From positions 17,392-23,572 of the forward strand of contig MEQV01000287.1 of assembly GCA_001770355.1 (NCBI GenBank): a DNA stretch of 6,181 bases, written 5' to 3'. The notes below the pieces were generated by a model. That model was not told the origin of the DNA. It made no database searches and saw only the letters and a program-made list of their open reading frames with translations. Below are positions 5,948-6,181 of the stretch, piece after piece. This stretch comes from Betaproteobacteria bacterium RIFCSPLOWO2_02_FULL_62_17. GTDB taxonomy: Bacteria; Pseudomonadota; Gammaproteobacteria; Burkholderiales; SG8-39. Made by a program: the position numbers and the translations under genes. Position 1 is the first letter of the stretch, and the number at the start of each line of letters is the position of its first letter.

Positions 5948-6181
5948 ATGAAATTGGGCATGGTGATTGACCTGAAGCGCTGCATAGGCTGCTACGCGTG
6001 CCAGCTCTCGTGCAAGGCCGAGAACGGCACCCCGCCCGGGGTGTTCTATGCGCGGGTGTTGAAGCAGGAGGAGGGAACCTACCCGACGCTTCGGCAACTG
6101 TTCCTGCCGGTGCTGTGCAACCATTGCGAGGAGGCGCCCTGCGTGGATGCCTGTCCGACCGGGGCGAGCTACAAGTGCGAG
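5948..6181 (+). CDS. DmsB/PsrB-type 4Fe-4S electron-transfer subunit (partial, 3' end off the window)
   Basis: The first 78 residues of a multi-[4Fe-4S] ferredoxin-like subunit, the beta partner of membrane or soluble molybdopterin enzymes. The first Cys group is C12-x2-C15-x2-C18-x3-C22 (CIGCYACQLSC). The second is C57-x2-C60-x4-C65-x3-C69 (CNHCEEAPCVDACP), the spacing characteristic of DmsB/NrfC/PsrB proteins rather than simple ferredoxins. As each cluster takes ligands from two groups, two or more clusters are expected; family members usually run to about 180-260 residues, so most of the protein is missing. No signal peptide is visible, so it is probably cytoplasmic. It resembles PsrB-type proteins more than the small AthS subunit of transhydroxylase as I recall it. 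It is divergent from the 870-residue Mo/W enzyme, sharing a control region with an FNR-type box. It may serve that enzyme, or an operon continuing to the right. The family call is firm; the partner is not. Confidence 0.9.
   Translation, partial: MKLGMVIDLKRCIGCYACQLSCKAENGTPPGVFYARVLKQEEGTYPTLRQLFLPVLCNHCEEAPCVDACPTGASYKCE

Noticed and set aside
1..6181. CRISPR arrays, tRNA or rRNA genes, insertion sequences and attachment sites
   Set aside because: I saw no regularly spaced repeats, no tRNA- or rRNA-like stretches, no transposase motifs and no terminal repeats; all spacers are shorter than 180 bases.

Overview
The window is GC-rich, with codons ending mostly in G or C, and looks like an anaerobe-capable proteobacterium. 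A beta-proteobacterium of the denitrifying, aromatic-degrading kind is my best guess, but this rests only on gene content and base composition. It holds four real genes and three short spacers. The two genes cut by the window edges are the most informative. Long plus-strand open frames opposite the minus-strand genes (17-2113, 3230-4396, 4397-5701) are shadows.

Layout. (1) 1-2095, minus strand: the first 698 codons of a molybdenum/tungsten bis-pterin enzyme of the pyrogallol transhydroxylase / resorcinol hydroxylase family (AthL/RhL type). Its Ser metal ligand and nearly all known AthL active-site residues are present. An N-terminal extension of about 140 residues resembles an SCP2 sterol-carrier fold. 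(2) 2096-2165: an AT-rich divergent control region with a promoter and an imperfect inverted repeat. (3) 2166-2984, plus strand: an IclR-family regulator, followed by a probable terminator in the convergent spacer 2985-3160. (4) 3161-5773, minus strand: a complete 870-residue cytoplasmic molybdopterin oxidoreductase with one N-terminal [4Fe-4S] motif and a probable Cys metal ligand. (5) 5774-5947: a divergent promoter region containing a perfect FNR/ANR-type box, TTGAT-N4-ATCAA, centred exactly 41.5 bp upstream of the start predicted from the best -10 hexamer for the plus-strand gene. (6) 5948-6181, plus strand: the first 78 codons of a DmsB/PsrB-type ferredoxin-like electron-transfer subunit.

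How they may work together (inference). The AthL-like enzyme suggests oxygen-independent hydroxylation or transhydroxylation of a phenolic ring, under control of the neighbouring IclR protein. The second Mo/W enzyme and the iron-sulfur protein could provide another redox step or an electron route, switched on without oxygen by an FNR-type factor. The true substrate of neither Mo/W enzyme can be read from this sequence. The most unusual element is the fusion of an SCP2-like domain to a transhydroxylase-type catalytic subunit, combined with a probable Trp-to-Tyr change in the active site.
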